A stretch of DNA of 64,000 bases from Saprospiraceae bacterium (lineage in GTDB: Bacteria > Bacteroidota > Bacteroidia > Chitinophagales > Saprospiraceae), in assembly GCA_028285085.1 (NCBI GenBank), contig JANQQI010000136.1, forward strand, positions 47,846 through 111,845. The letters are read 5' to 3'. Below, one piece after another: positions 1 through 8,772 of the stretch. How positions within the stretch are numbered: position 1 is the first letter of the stretch; every line of letters starts with the position of its first letter. The notes below the pieces were generated by a model, which made no database searches, was not told where the DNA came from, and saw nothing but the letters and a program-made list of their open reading frames with translations. The position numbers were made by a program, and so were the translations under genes.

Positions 1-678
1 GGTGATATAGCAAATAGAATCCTTGCATCGGTATTGATTACCGTAGATACCAAATACTTCAATTTTGGTTAGACTGTCCTTTTCCGCAAACTGCAGATAA
101 TACCTTTTGCCGTGCCTTAAGGTGCGTTCTTTTTTGAGAAACGCTCTCTCGACATTGTTGATTTGCCAATTGTCCAAAAGTACATCGCTCATGATGAAAA
201 ATTTGAAGTCTTCGTAAGGTTCTTGCCTCGCCACCTCCATTGAATCGTACATCTGTTTGATCGTCGGGGCAATTTTAATGATCGATTCGGCGATCATCTC
301 CGCCACAGGTTCACATTGTTTAAATTGCGTTTTGCCTTCGATATCCATCACAATGCTGATCGCCGGAAATAAAGCACCATCTTTTTCCGCCAAATAACCA
401 TTCTCCTTTAGAAGATCAATCTCCGAAGCTAAAGCGGTTTTAGTCCAATTGAGTTGCTCACTTATTTCTTTCACAGAAAAGCCATTGTGCAGTCCAACCA
501 GGAATTTAAACCGATCATTCTCAAAAAGGGAAATCACCGGAAAATTATCTCCTGCGGAAATAAAATGCTGTTCAAAGTCCGCCGCAAGAATATCTTCTAG
601 CGATCTAGCATCTTCTGCGGAGGGAGCACACTGCATCAAAAACAGTAAGGAGAGCAGATAGAATGTGGTCTGTTTCAT
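1..678 (-). CDS. Putative lipoprotein with a winged-helix-like segment, 3' end outside window
   Basis: I do not recognise the family. The frame is open from the ATG at 678 to the window edge (226 codons) with no stop, so the C-terminus is missing. The N-terminus has a short hydrophobic signal ending in LMQC, with Cys13 as the likely lipidation site; Gln at -1 is not the classic lipobox residue. Residues about 55-95 read like a winged helix (KEISEQLNW, then TALASEIDLLKENGYL), which is odd in an exported protein. The rest is charged and soluble. It is the most downstream gene of the minus-strand run that starts near 12.5 kb, separated from the next gene by about 310 bp. Function unknown; the lipoprotein call is inference. 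Confidence 0.7.
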   Translation of the reverse strand, partial: MKQTTFYLLSLLFLMQCAPSAEDARSLEDILAADFEQHFISAGDNFPVISLFENDRFKFLVGLHNGFSVKEISEQLNWTKTALASEIDLLKENGYLAEKDGALFPAISIVMDIEGKTQFKQCEPVAEMIAESIIKIAPTIKQMYDSMEVARQEPYEDFKFFIMSDVLLDNWQINNVERAFLKKERTLRHGKRYYLQFAEKDSLTKIEVFGIYGNQYRCKDSICYIT

Positions 679-989
679 TGTTTTTTTTGTTTGTTTATAA
701 AGTGGAATACGATTACGCAATTGTTTTTTCTACTAATTAGGTACAAATAGCGCTTAAGGCCTGCGCAAAGTGCACCGGCTATTTCTAATACTTGTATTCC
801 AATAATTTGCTAATGCCCGAAGGCGATGGTGAGTATTGTTTTTTCGTCTTTTAGCAACAAGGTGCTAAGTGTATTCCAAGAACTAAAATACAGTGGGTTG
901 GCTAGAAAGCTAATATCTAATCGATCTATGGCAAGTTCTAATCTACGATTGGCTATTAGGCATATTCTATTAACGAGATGTGTTGTTCT
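679..989. other. Intergenic, nothing recognised
   Basis: 311 bp between the cut lipoprotein gene and the GyrI-like gene. AT-rich; I see no convincing ORF, RNA or strong hairpin. It presumably holds the promoter of the lipoprotein gene. Confidence 0.5.
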
Positions 990-1472
990 TTATTTCCCCT
1001 TGATCGGAATCCAAATCTCCTCTTCCGAGTCAGGATCATTGTTTTTGTATTTTTCGCCCAGTACCTCAAAATGAGGCCGATTGTCCAGCTGATAGCCTGA
1101 CTGCGGCAACCAGGTCCCAAAAATATAATGGAAAATACGGCTATCGGCACTCGACCCTTTATAGTCAAAAACGGCATACTGACCACCGGGCAAAGTAAAT
1201 GGCAACATCCCATCGGGCAGCGGCTCAAAGTCGGATACCTCTACCGCAGCCCATTTCACAAATTCAAGCGCTGGATTAAAGTTTTGGAAATAACCCGGAT
1301 CGTAAATTTGCATGGAAATTTTGTCTGAGCCCAGCCGATTTTGGATGGTACCAAGGCGGGGCATAAATTGCCCCCATAGTGCGCCAGTTCGATTATTCAC
1401 CAGATTCATTTTTAGCTTTTGACCAATCAACTTTTTCTCGGCCAAGGTTTCAATTCGTGCTTCTAATGGCAT
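990..1472 (-). CDS. GyrI-like / AraC effector-binding domain protein
   Basis: A 160-residue stand-alone small-molecule-binding protein of the GyrI-like (SHS2 fold) superfamily, the module that binds hydrophobic ligands in multidrug regulators and in DNA gyrase inhibitor GyrI. Typical signs are the N-terminal PLEARIETLAEKKLIGQ strand, the central WAAVEVSDFEPLPDGM segment, the GGQYAVFDYKGS turn and the C-terminal FEVLGEKY...EEEIWIPIK ending, with the conserved late Glu and the IPI strand. No HTH is present, so it is not a regulator by itself. The ATG at 1472 was chosen over an adjacent GTG at 1475. The ligand is unknown. Confidence 0.82.
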   Translation of the reverse strand: MPLEARIETLAEKKLIGQKLKMNLVNNRTGALWGQFMPRLGTIQNRLGSDKISMQIYDPGYFQNFNPALEFVKWAAVEVSDFEPLPDGMLPFTLPGGQYAVFDYKGSSADSRIFHYIFGTWLPQSGYQLDNRPHFEVLGEKYKNNDPDSEEEIWIPIKGK

Positions 1473-1511
1473 CACTGTGGGGATAATTTTTTAAGTTTAT
1501 TTGAAAATGAT

Positions 1512-3008
1512 TTACTCCATGACATGTGTTTGAATCGCATGCGCCGGAATCATCAATTTCACGGCTTCCGATCCAACGTACAATTGGTATTCTATATCCA
1601 GATCACTTTTATTCATGATCACCGTAATCAAACGCCCATCCGTATTTAAAAAAGACGTGCTGATCAAATGACTGCGGCTACTCGTCGTACTTACCCGCGT
1701 GGCCTGAGGTCGAATGAATTTGGAGAAGTGGCCGATGTAATAATACGAAGGCGTATAAATGAGCTCTCCTTGATCTGTATCCCCGTGGATGGGCGCAAAA
1801 CAGAAATTACCCACATGGTTGGGGCCGCCGTTTTGATCCAAGAGAATATTCCAGTCGGTCCAGCCTACGGTGCCTTGGTTAAAGTCATTGATAATGGATC
1901 CGCCGTAGCGCTCGGCGTGCTTCCAAAATTGGTATTTCTCGGGATCAAATCGCTCTTGGCAACCTTCGGTAAATAATAAATTCTTGGTGGGAAAGGACTC
2001 TTTGATATTCTTAAGGTTCGCAAACATGGAGGTGCCGCCGGCCCAGGTTTCGTACCAGTGGAAGCCAATTCCCCAAGCGTATTTCGCCGCTTCGGGATCT
2101 TCGAAAATCACATTAGCACGATGGCTGATCAGGTCGCGGTTATGATCCCAGACCACAATTTTTTTATCGCCCAGTCCTTCTTGTTCCATGGTTGGCCCGA
2201 GGTGGTTTTTCAGGAAATCACGCTCTTCTTCGGCGGTATAAATGCAAGACTCCCAACGCTGGACCGCCATGGGTTCATTTTGGATGGTGATCCCCCAGAT
2301 GGGCATGCCTTCGGCTTCATAGGCTTTGATAAATTTGGTGTAATAGCGCGCCCAGGTTGCGTAAAATTCCGGCAGCAACTTTCCGCCTTGCAGCATATTG
2401 TTGTTGTCCTTCATGAAAGCCGGCGGACTCCAGGGGCTCGCATACAGCATCAAAGTGCCACCGGCGGCCGCGATCGCCTTTTTGATCATTGGAATTTTAA
2501 ACTGCTGATCGTGCTCGATGCTAAAGGTCTTAAGTTCCTTATCACCTTCTTCGATGTAAGTGTAGCTACCGGTGCTAAAATCACAGCTGTGGATAGGTGT
2601 GCGGCACAGTGAATAACCGATTCCATCGTTGACGTCATAGTAGGCGCGCAGCAACTCCTCTTGCTTCTCGGCCGGTAGTTGCGCAAAGATTTCCGCCGAA
2701 GCATCGGTAATCGCGCCCCCGATACCGATAAAGGTCTGAAAAGTCTTACTGGGGTTGACAAAGATGCTTACCTGATTTTCCAGAGGTTGCTCCGCCGCCT
2801 TGAAGGCTAGAGTCGCCGTATTTTCCAAGCGGAGGTCCGTATTGCTAGCGGTCGTGTAGACCTTGGATGTTTTTCCGGTGATGGAATACGAAGTGGTCGC
2901 CACCGGTTTGGGGGCCGTATCACTCTTTTTTTCGGCGGCGGGTGCCGGTGCTTGCTGGCAAGTGAAAAATAAGATGCTAAAAAGACAAAGGGCAAAAAGG
3001 TTTTTCAT
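1512..3008 (-). CDS. Glycoside hydrolase family 30 lipoprotein (glucosylceramidase-like)
   Basis: A 498-residue exported retaining glycosidase. Signal peptide with lipobox FFTC (Cys17), so probably lipid-anchored in the outer membrane. Residues about 75-430 form the GH30 TIM barrel: GIGGAITDASA near 96-105, SPWSPPAFMK at 191-200, the acid/base Glu245 in TIQNEP and the nucleophile Glu348 in LLFTEGC. The beta-sandwich side domain follows (IRPQATRVSTTSS onwards). Family members cleave beta-1,6-glucan, glucosylceramide or related beta-glucosides; the sequence alone does not fix the substrate. The next gene upstream is 343 bp away, so it is probably a single transcription unit. Confidence 0.93.
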   Translation of the reverse strand: MKNLFALCLFSILFFTCQQAPAPAAEKKSDTAPKPVATTSYSITGKTSKVYTTASNTDLRLENTATLAFKAAEQPLENQVSIFVNPSKTFQTFIGIGGAITDASAEIFAQLPAEKQEELLRAYYDVNDGIGYSLCRTPIHSCDFSTGSYTYIEEGDKELKTFSIEHDQQFKIPMIKKAIAAAGGTLMLYASPWSPPAFMKDNNNMLQGGKLLPEFYATWARYYTKFIKAYEAEGMPIWGITIQNEPMAVQRWESCIYTAEEERDFLKNHLGPTMEQEGLGDKKIVVWDHNRDLISHRANVIFEDPEAAKYAWGIGFHWYETWAGGTSMFANLKNIKESFPTKNLLFTEGCQERFDPEKYQFWKHAERYGGSIINDFNQGTVGWTDWNILLDQNGGPNHVGNFCFAPIHGDTDQGELIYTPSYYYIGHFSKFIRPQATRVSTTSSRSHLISTSFLNTDGRLITVIMNKSDLDIEYQLYVGSEAVKLMIPAHAIQTHVME

Positions 3009-3351
3009 TCTTGTTGTCAGTTTTGTGGTGACAGATTGAGGTGTTTAAGCGGTTTTGTCAATTTGGCAAAGGGCAGCATGGGCCTAATAAGGGCCATCTA
3101 AATTAAGGATTTTTCAACAGATTGGCAGGAAGTGTACCGCAAATTTAAGGTAAACGAGGTTTCAATTAGATTTACTAGACGAAGGGAAGGGCACCGAGAA
3201 GCATGGTACAAGGAATTGAAAGTAAGTGAGCGATTTTCCGACTTAATACGACGACCGGATCGATACTATACTTCAAGTATGTAATAAAGAATTAATTTTA
3301 CTGCCAGAACGGATTAATAGTCCTTTTTTAAGGTTAGTACTAATTTGAATT
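3009..3351. other. Intergenic, nothing recognised
   Basis: 343 bp upstream of the GH30 gene. I see no ORF with coding character and no strong hairpin. It probably contains the GH30 promoter. Confidence 0.45.
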
Positions 3352-4044
3352 TTATTGAGATAGCGTTTTAGGGACGAAATAATAGAGATAAAAAATCATT
3401 CCCCAATAGGTTAATACTAAAACCGGCATGCTGGTATTGAAGGTTATTTCAAATTCAGGAATTCCGAACCATTGGCGAAAGGATACCTTGGCAATAAAGA
3501 ATAAGAAAATAACGCCAAAAGCAAATAAACCAATTATTGCCACTTTATTATTTAAGGTTCGTTTAATGCCTTCTTTATTTTCTTCCCGGAAAAAATACCA
3601 AAGTATCATAGCGGAACAAATGGCTTCAATGGTAATTGCCAGATAGACATTAGACGTATAAAGGGCCAATCCTACATCATGGGTTTCCGGTCCAAAGATG
3701 TGATGCGGAAAACCGGATAAAACATCTAATACAAAATGTCCAACGACCAGAATTGCAGCGGTGAGTCCAATTTTATTACTTTTAAATAATACTTTTCCAA
3801 TTATAAAAACCAAAGTCATCCAGAAGATCTGAGGGAGTAAATCATGACTGTATAACATATCGACATCCAAGCCTTGTAAAGTCACATTCAATAAATCACT
3901 GGGCAAGGTGGGTTCCAGGTCGAGATAATGGAAAGTCAGCCATATCAAATCTTGAATTTGCGAGGCTATTAAAAAAAATAGCAAGGTCCCTTTCGGGTAT
4001 TTTTGATACGCTAAAAGTGCAGTAGAGTAATGGCCCGCCAGCAT
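3352..4044 (-). CDS. Polytopic membrane protein, YdjM/DUF457-like
   Basis: A 230-residue inner-membrane protein with about six hydrophobic segments (near 15-40, 70-90, 95-112, 130-152, 165-188 and 205-225). The segment VVGHFVLDVLSGFPHHIF (about 100-117) with His-x3-Asp and a following His pair resembles the metal-ligand region of membrane-bound, metal-dependent hydrolase-like proteins (YdjM/DUF457), and the N-terminal GHYSTALLAY also fits. Enzyme activity has not been shown for most of that family, so I leave function open. It lies 33 bp downstream of the DUF4345 gene on the same strand and is likely co-transcribed. Confidence 0.6.
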   Translation of the reverse strand: MLAGHYSTALLAYQKYPKGTLLFFLIASQIQDLIWLTFHYLDLEPTLPSDLLNVTLQGLDVDMLYSHDLLPQIFWMTLVFIIGKVLFKSNKIGLTAAILVVGHFVLDVLSGFPHHIFGPETHDVGLALYTSNVYLAITIEAICSAMILWYFFREENKEGIKRTLNNKVAIIGLFAFGVIFLFFIAKVSFRQWFGIPEFEITFNTSMPVLVLTYWGMIFYLYYFVPKTLSQ

Positions 4045-4077
4045 GATTTAAATGTTTTTTTAAGCAAAATCAATTTT

Positions 4078-4443
4078 CTAAATTCCTTTATCGACCAGCC
4101 AATTTGCATGCATCCACCACAGGATGGGAGTCGGGATCAACTCTAACAGGATTACAGCAATTATTGCGGTATTAGGCGGATAGTGGACCAATGCCACCGC
4201 CCGGACAACACCTCCAATGAAGAGCGCAATCATTAAAAAACGAAAGAGCGCAACTTCTGAAGGCTGCCAGGCGACGTATAGAAATGCTAATCCCGTAGAT
4301 GCCCAGATGGCTGCTATGAATCGATGTGAATTATCGGTAAAAGGAGCGATACTCGGATTGTACTGCTCGCTTATAGCGAGAGCACCTGTACCAATCGCAA
4401 TCAGTGCATAAAGCACTAAGAAGAATCGAATAATAATTAACAT
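4078..4443 (-). CDS. DUF4345 family membrane protein
   Basis: 121 residues with four predicted transmembrane helices. The pattern of helix 1, a short loop (SPSIAPFTDNSHRFIAAIWASTGLAF in the conserved DUF4345 manner), then FRFLMIALFIGGVVRAVALVHYPPN matches DUF4345 proteins, a family of unknown role often linked to stress or oxidoreductase genes. It starts 24 bp after the stop of the SnoaL/DUF1330 gene and is probably part of the same unit under the Crp-type regulator upstream. Confidence 0.78.
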   Translation of the reverse strand: MLIIIRFFLVLYALIAIGTGALAISEQYNPSIAPFTDNSHRFIAAIWASTGLAFLYVAWQPSEVALFRFLMIALFIGGVVRAVALVHYPPNTAIIAVILLELIPTPILWWMHANWLVDKGI

Positions 4444-4467
4444 TGGGCGGGGATTTAGCTGGAAAAA

Positions 4468-5244
4468 TTAGCCTTGCGGCATGTCCGAATAAAATGAAAT
4501 GTTCATTTTGCTGAATGCCTTATCCCGATCTGGTACCAGTTTGTGGTAGGCTTCGCTCTGGAAAACCGCTTTGGCAGCGGCACCGGCCTGCGCATTGGGG
4601 AATTCTACCATCATGGTCATAAAGGTATCCTGCTGGCCTACTATGGCTTGGTCTTGCTTAATGATTTTGGGTGGCAATCCGCCCGCTTGCATTAACATCG
4701 GAATAATGCCGCCCACGTAGCGCTCTAAGGCATCGTGGTACTCCATAATCGGCGTAGCCGTCACTAAGAGGTAAGTCTTTTCGGAGGGGTTAGGGTCGGG
4801 GATATTGAAAAATTTAACGACATCTGCACCTTCGTCCCAGCGTGGGTTCATTTCTATGGACTTGATCTTCCAGCCGTTCCCTGTTTTCAGGTAACTACAA
4901 GTATAAAATGCATTTAGGCTCATCACCTCACTCCCTATTTTATGTCGGGCAAAAACGTAAGTGTCCCCTTGTGCCATGTCTCCATCAACCGTGATCAGGC
5001 AATTCGTCATGTAATGCTGGGTAATCAATCCCTTTTTTGCAAATAAGAACTGTACCAATTGTGTATATTCTTCCTTGGACATCTCACTCGGTGCCCCCAT
5101 CCCCCATTTAGAGTAATCGGCATGAATAATATCGTGAAAAATGGATTGAAAGGTCGCCCAGTCCTGTTTGTCGATCCCTTGCGCGTACTTGTAATGTAAT
5201 TCTATAATCGCCTGCTTTTCGGCTAAAGCTTCAAGATGATTCAT
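4468..5244 (-). CDS. Two-domain protein: SnoaL-like (NTF2 fold) plus DUF1330-like ferredoxin fold
   Basis: 258 residues, cytoplasmic. Residues 1-140 form an NTF2/SnoaL_4 domain (IIELHYKYAQGIDKQDWATFQSIF, then HYMTNCLITVDGDMAQGDTYVFARH), a cone-shaped pocket used by polyketide cyclases, dehydratases and isomerases. Residues about 155-255 look like a dimeric alpha-beta barrel of the DUF1330 type (YLLVTATPIMEYHDALERYVGG, then VEFPNAQAGAAAKAVFQSEAYHKLVPDRDKAF). The fusion suggests a small-molecule transformation whose substrate cannot be read from sequence. It is the first gene after the Crp-type regulator, with a palindrome at 5307-5320 in the gap. Confidence 0.78.
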   Translation of the reverse strand: MNHLEALAEKQAIIELHYKYAQGIDKQDWATFQSIFHDIIHADYSKWGMGAPSEMSKEEYTQLVQFLFAKKGLITQHYMTNCLITVDGDMAQGDTYVFARHKIGSEVMSLNAFYTCSYLKTGNGWKIKSIEMNPRWDEGADVVKFFNIPDPNPSEKTYLLVTATPIMEYHDALERYVGGIIPMLMQAGGLPPKIIKQDQAIVGQQDTFMTMMVEFPNAQAGAAAKAVFQSEAYHKLVPDRDKAFSKMNISFYSDMPQG

Positions 5245-5306
5245 TGATATTGATTTTAATTGTTAATCATTCAGAGCAAAAATCAACAATCAAAACTTCA
5301 ATTCAA

Positions 5307-5320
5307 TTATCAAATGATAA
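5307..5320. promoter_or_regulatory. 14-bp palindrome, candidate operator of the Crp-type regulator
   Basis: TTATCAAATGATAA has 6-bp perfect arms and a 2-bp centre. It sits between the Crp/Fnr-like gene (stop at 5327) and the SnoaL/DUF1330 gene (start 5244), where an operator or activator site would be expected. It differs from the enterobacterial CRP and FNR consensus, so binding by the neighbour is inference. Confidence 0.35.
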
Positions 5321-5326
5321 GTATGC

Positions 5327-5899
5327 TTATTTTCGATTATTCCAGCGGACTTTTCGAAGTCGGCTCAATGAAACAGGGGTTATACCCAGGAAAGTAGCGA
5401 TATCTTTTAATTGGAAGTGTTGAAAAATTTCGGGTTGGTGCTCTTCTAAGTATTCATATCGTTGCAGTGCATCCATATGGAGTAAGGCGCGGCGCAAATC
5501 AAACTCTTCGATATATTGATGCTCGGCCATAATCCGCCCTACCCTTTCAACCGTATGCGACTGATTATATAATTCTACGAGCCCCGAATAAGGAATGACA
5601 TCGAACTCGCAGTCTTCTTCGCAGATAATGGCCATGAGAGATGGCAAGCCTCTAAGTAGACTGCGATAAACGGTAAACATAAATGGCCCCACGTAAAAAT
5701 GAGTCGTTTTTGCTACGCCGTTTATATTTTCAATTTTACGCACTGCTCCTTTTTTCAAATACCAGATATGTCGGCACCTTTTATTAAAATCTAATAAAAC
5801 ATCTCCTTTATTTCTATTTTCCGAGTAAGCTAGCGCTTGAAATAATAACCAATCTTTTTCAGGTATTGGCCCAGTGATGTGTTCCAGATATGCTCTCAT
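5327..5899 (-). CDS. Crp/Fnr family transcriptional regulator
   Basis: 190 residues. Residues about 10-115 are a cyclic-nucleotide-binding-like beta roll (GDVLLDFNKRCRHIWYLKKGAVRKI, then FMFTVYRSLLRGLPSLMAIICEEDCEFDVIPYSGL). Residues about 125-187 hold the helical region and HTH, ending in QLKDIATFLGITPVSLSRLRK, the usual Bacteroidota Crp-like recognition helix. Arg and Glu ligands of true cAMP sites are not obvious, so the ligand is unknown. These short versions commonly sense stress or small molecules. It precedes the SnoaL, DUF4345 and YdjM-like genes on the same strand and probably controls them. Confidence 0.88.
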   Translation of the reverse strand: MRAYLEHITGPIPEKDWLLFQALAYSENRNKGDVLLDFNKRCRHIWYLKKGAVRKIENINGVAKTTHFYVGPFMFTVYRSLLRGLPSLMAIICEEDCEFDVIPYSGLVELYNQSHTVERVGRIMAEHQYIEEFDLRRALLHMDALQRYEYLEEHQPEIFQHFQLKDIATFLGITPVSLSRLRKVRWNNRK

Positions 5900-6210
5900 T
5901 TTTTAAATTCAATATTTACTGCCGTTATACAAATGAACTGTCGGCTCCTTAGGAGAGGCCGGCTCAATTTAAGGTAATTTCATCAAAGGCAAACTACTCA
6001 TGCCACATGATGGTTCACGGTAAAATAGCAATAAACAAAGAATTTAAAAATTGATATTTTTTCACTATAGGCCACTAGCCTAAGTCTGATTGAGATTAAT
6101 CTTGCAAATTAAAATCAATTAGCTGTCGCTGACAAACATCCCAGCTATTAAAAAGGAAGGTGAAATAAATAGTGCGTTAGACGGATCATTGAGTACAATA
6201 AATCCACTCG
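5900..6210. other. Intergenic, nothing recognised
   Basis: 311 bp upstream of the Crp-type regulator. A weak CTCCT/AGGAG hairpin near 5945-5955 is the only structure noticed; no ORF is supported. Confidence 0.4.
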
Positions 6211-6957
6211 CTACTGCCGAATATTCAAGGTATTAACTATGCAGTTTTGCATATTACCGACGGTAAGCACAAAGGCTTGCTTTACTTTCAGGCCATTGGC
6301 ATATTCGGCGGGTGCCCAGCAGGGCATTTTGCGGATGGTTTCCAGGAGTAGCGCATCGACTTGTTCATCTTTGGACGTCTCGACTACGTGCGCGTCGATA
6401 ATTTCGCCCGCCTCGTTGACGGTAAATTTCACCGCAGCCAGAGCATATCCGGTAAATACGCTATCGGGGATTTGATCAATAACTTTGGTTTTCAGGTATT
6501 GCTGCATCTTTTGGCGGCCACCGGTATACTGCGCCTCATTGTCGGGATCGACTGTAAAGGTGAAATCGGCAACCTTAGGCTCGTTATCCTTTAAAGTATT
6601 CTCGGGAATATAATCGATCTTGACGTAGATCGGCGTAGCTGCGTCGGCCTGATTCATCAGTTCTTTTTGCGCCGGAGTGAGCATAGCATTTTCTCCTGCC
6701 ACGGTTTTGATTTGTCCATTATGGCTCGCTGAAATTTCTACGGAGATATATTCTCGTACCCAAGAAGGCTTGTAGCGTGGATCGAGATCCATGATCGTTT
6801 CCGCCACGCTCAGTTGGGCTTCATTGATCAAGATATAGGGCAATTCCCGGTGGATATTGTACGCTAATTGCCCCGTTAATTGATCTTGAGCGATACTAAA
6901 TTGAGGGAGAGTAAACACCACAAAAAGGACAGCGATAAGCTTCTGATAGAGTTTCAT
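6211..6957 (-). CDS. Exported TonB C-terminal-domain protein
   Basis: 248 residues with a Sec signal peptide ending at SIAQ (about residue 23). Residues about 150-235 resemble a TonB C-terminal domain: YLKTKVIDQIPDSVFTGYALAAVKFTVNEAGEIIDAHVVETSKDEQVDALLLETIRKMPCWAPAEYANGLKVKQAFVLTV gives the strand-helix-strand pattern with the MPxWxPA motif (MPCWAPA). There is no N-terminal membrane anchor like that of true TonB, so it is a soluble periplasmic member, a common Bacteroidota form of unknown role. The N-terminal half (strand-rich, residues 30-140) is unassigned. Confidence 0.75.
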   Translation of the reverse strand: MKLYQKLIAVLFVVFTLPQFSIAQDQLTGQLAYNIHRELPYILINEAQLSVAETIMDLDPRYKPSWVREYISVEISASHNGQIKTVAGENAMLTPAQKELMNQADAATPIYVKIDYIPENTLKDNEPKVADFTFTVDPDNEAQYTGGRQKMQQYLKTKVIDQIPDSVFTGYALAAVKFTVNEAGEIIDAHVVETSKDEQVDALLLETIRKMPCWAPAEYANGLKVKQAFVLTVGNMQNCIVNTLNIRQ

Positions 6958-7012
6958 TGGATGGACGTTTTAACCAAGTTAAGTCAAATATGATGCTGAT
7001 CTCAGCATTTGG

Positions 7013-7049
7013 GGAGATTTAACAGCTTAATAACAAGTAAAATCATGAG
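7013..7049. repeat. Direct repeat copy 1 flanking the DUF2911 gene
   Basis: 37 bp matching 8071-8107 at about 30 positions, with the core TTTAACAGCT-Y-AATAACAAGT. This copy lies just downstream of the DUF2911 gene stop, in the gap before the TonB-C-domain gene. Confidence 0.55.
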
Positions 7050-7080
7050 CAGATCGATTACTTTAAGTCATTCTAAATGC

Positions 7081-7962
7081 TTAAGGCTTCATCTTATCCT
7101 GGATAGATTTAGCATATTTTTTCAGGTACGCGATTTCCCAGGCTTTATTTTCTTCATCCATATCTTCATTCTCTTTGGTTGTCGCAATGGCTTTATCTAT
7201 TTCCTGCAACGCTAGATCATAGCGCTTCAATCGATCATAAATACGGATTTTCACCAATCGGGCCCAGCTATTTTTGGTATCGATCGCCAATGCCTTATCG
7301 GTGAGGGTAATACCTTGCATTAAATTGGTGTTCTGATACAGATAATATTCTGCGGCGCCGGCATAAAGATCGGAATCGGATGCTGTTCCCGGCATTAATT
7401 CTTCTTGGACAAATTGCTCAACGCGTTTATCGATCGCCGTTTCAATTGTAAAACTAATCGACGTATTTGCCCAAGAAAGATATATCCGGGCATTATTAGG
7501 TATTAAATCAATGTCGAAGCTTAAGGTTTCATAGTGCCGATTCGTTCGTTCTGGAAGAGCAATAAAGCGCACCACATCCAGCTCTGGGTTATAATCATAA
7601 CTCCCATATAAAGAGGTGTCTCTATTTAAAATGATCACCCATTCGTCGGGGTTGGGAATCGAAAACAGAGCATAAGTCCCTTTGTCAATCTGCTGCCCTC
7701 CTAATTTTACAGTTTGGTCAAAACTTATTTTAGTACAATATCCGGCTCCCGTTCTCCAGACTTTATTCCAGGGAACCAATGCACCAAAAATTTTTCTTTT
7801 CCGCACCGAAGGTCTTTCGTACTCAATCTTCACTTGGGTATTCCCAACGACCTGAGTGATGGTGCCTTTAGGACTCAGTGAAGGGTATTCAAATTTATCT
7901 TGGGCTTTGAGATTAACGACGACTAGGCAAAAGCTGAATATTAACAGTAGTTGTCTGATCAT
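7081..7962 (-). CDS. DUF2911 domain protein with TPR-like C-terminus, exported
   Basis: 293 residues. Signal peptide MIRQLLLIFSFCLVVVNLKAQ. Residues about 25-165 are a DUF2911 beta-sandwich (PSLSPKGTITQVVGNTQVKIEYERPSVRKRKIFGALVPWNKVWRTGAGYCTKISF is the family hallmark, with WRTGA). Residues about 185-290 read as TPR-like helices (AAEYYLYQNTNLMQGITLTDKALAID, then RLKRYDLALQEIDKAI). The family is typical of Bacteroidota and its function is unknown. The ATG at 7962 was preferred over an upstream GTG at 7971 because it opens directly into the signal peptide. Confidence 0.88.
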   Translation of the reverse strand: MIRQLLLIFSFCLVVVNLKAQDKFEYPSLSPKGTITQVVGNTQVKIEYERPSVRKRKIFGALVPWNKVWRTGAGYCTKISFDQTVKLGGQQIDKGTYALFSIPNPDEWVIILNRDTSLYGSYDYNPELDVVRFIALPERTNRHYETLSFDIDLIPNNARIYLSWANTSISFTIETAIDKRVEQFVQEELMPGTASDSDLYAGAAEYYLYQNTNLMQGITLTDKALAIDTKNSWARLVKIRIYDRLKRYDLALQEIDKAIATTKENEDMDEENKAWEIAYLKKYAKSIQDKMKP

Positions 7963-8070
7963 GGGTTGCACTTTTAAAAAGAAAATTCTCGATCAATACT
8001 ATTGACGAGTTGGTTAAAAATATAATACCATGAAATTTAGATTTTTTTAAAGAGAAGTGCTTGCTTGGAA

Positions 8071-8107
8071 GGACGTTTAACAGCTCAATAACAAGTTAAG
8101 TGATAAG
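8071..8107. repeat. Direct repeat copy 2 flanking the DUF2911 gene
   Basis: Partner of 7013-7049, same orientation, 1058 bp away. It sits in the gap between the DUF2911 start and the stop of the next upstream gene. Confidence 0.55.
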
Positions 8108-8116
8108 ATACTGGAA

Positions 8117-8674
8117 CTAGGCTAGCAATATCGTAAGCACCTGATACATCTCACCGAGTACCCCAAAGAATGCTAAGGTTAAACCAAATCCACTTAACGC
8201 TTTACCTGCGGTTAGCTTATCAAAGAAGAGAATGATTAATCTAATGATATCTAAAGGTAGAAAGAAGCTACGCACGATAACCCCAACTAATTTTATTGCC
8301 GAAAAAACAATGAAGTAGAGTGGGATAAAAACCAAGAGTCCCAACACTGACATGATCACAAACTCAATCGCAAAATGGAATTCTAAATAATTCAACAATT
8401 CGCTAAAATATACAAAGGGGATCACAAAGGACATCACTAAAGCAATTGGTAAGCCGATAAATAAACCGATGGACAATCTTAATTCTTCGGTTGCATTCAT
8501 TTTAGCCCTAATTCTTTTCGATACACTTTTTGGAAACTTTTTCAACCACTTTTTCATTCGCTTTGCCGTACCTGAATAATAGACTTCAATGATGATCATG
8601 CTAAAACCTATGACTTCTAGTGGGAAGGAAATGAGTTGGACAATAGTTGCGGTATCGTTGGAAAAGAAAGGCAT
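8117..8674 (-). CDS. Membrane protein of unknown function
   Basis: 185 residues. Four hydrophobic segments (about 10-30, 66-90, 100-130 and 160-183) are separated by a basic stretch KRMKKWLKKFPKSVSKRIRAK (about 38-58) that should stay cytoplasmic. I do not recognise the family. It is the last of a co-directional series (8773-12506) of unrecognised genes, from which it is separated by about 100 bp. Confidence 0.65.
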   Translation of the reverse strand: MPFFSNDTATIVQLISFPLEVIGFSMIIIEVYYSGTAKRMKKWLKKFPKSVSKRIRAKMNATEELRLSIGLFIGLPIALVMSFVIPFVYFSELLNYLEFHFAIEFVIMSVLGLLVFIPLYFIVFSAIKLVGVIVRSFFLPLDIIRLIILFFDKLTAGKALSGFGLTLAFFGVLGEMYQVLTILLA

Positions 8675-8772
8675 TGAGGGAAATAGTTTCCCTTATAAGA
8701 TACACATAATATTTGAAATATTAACTGTTCCAAAATCGAGCTCCCTCATAATCAGATTTAAATTCACATCAT

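Noticed and set aside
2058..2612. Plus-strand 184-residue frame opposite the GH30 gene
   Set aside because: It is antisense to the catalytic barrel, which has complete motifs; the translation shows no domain.
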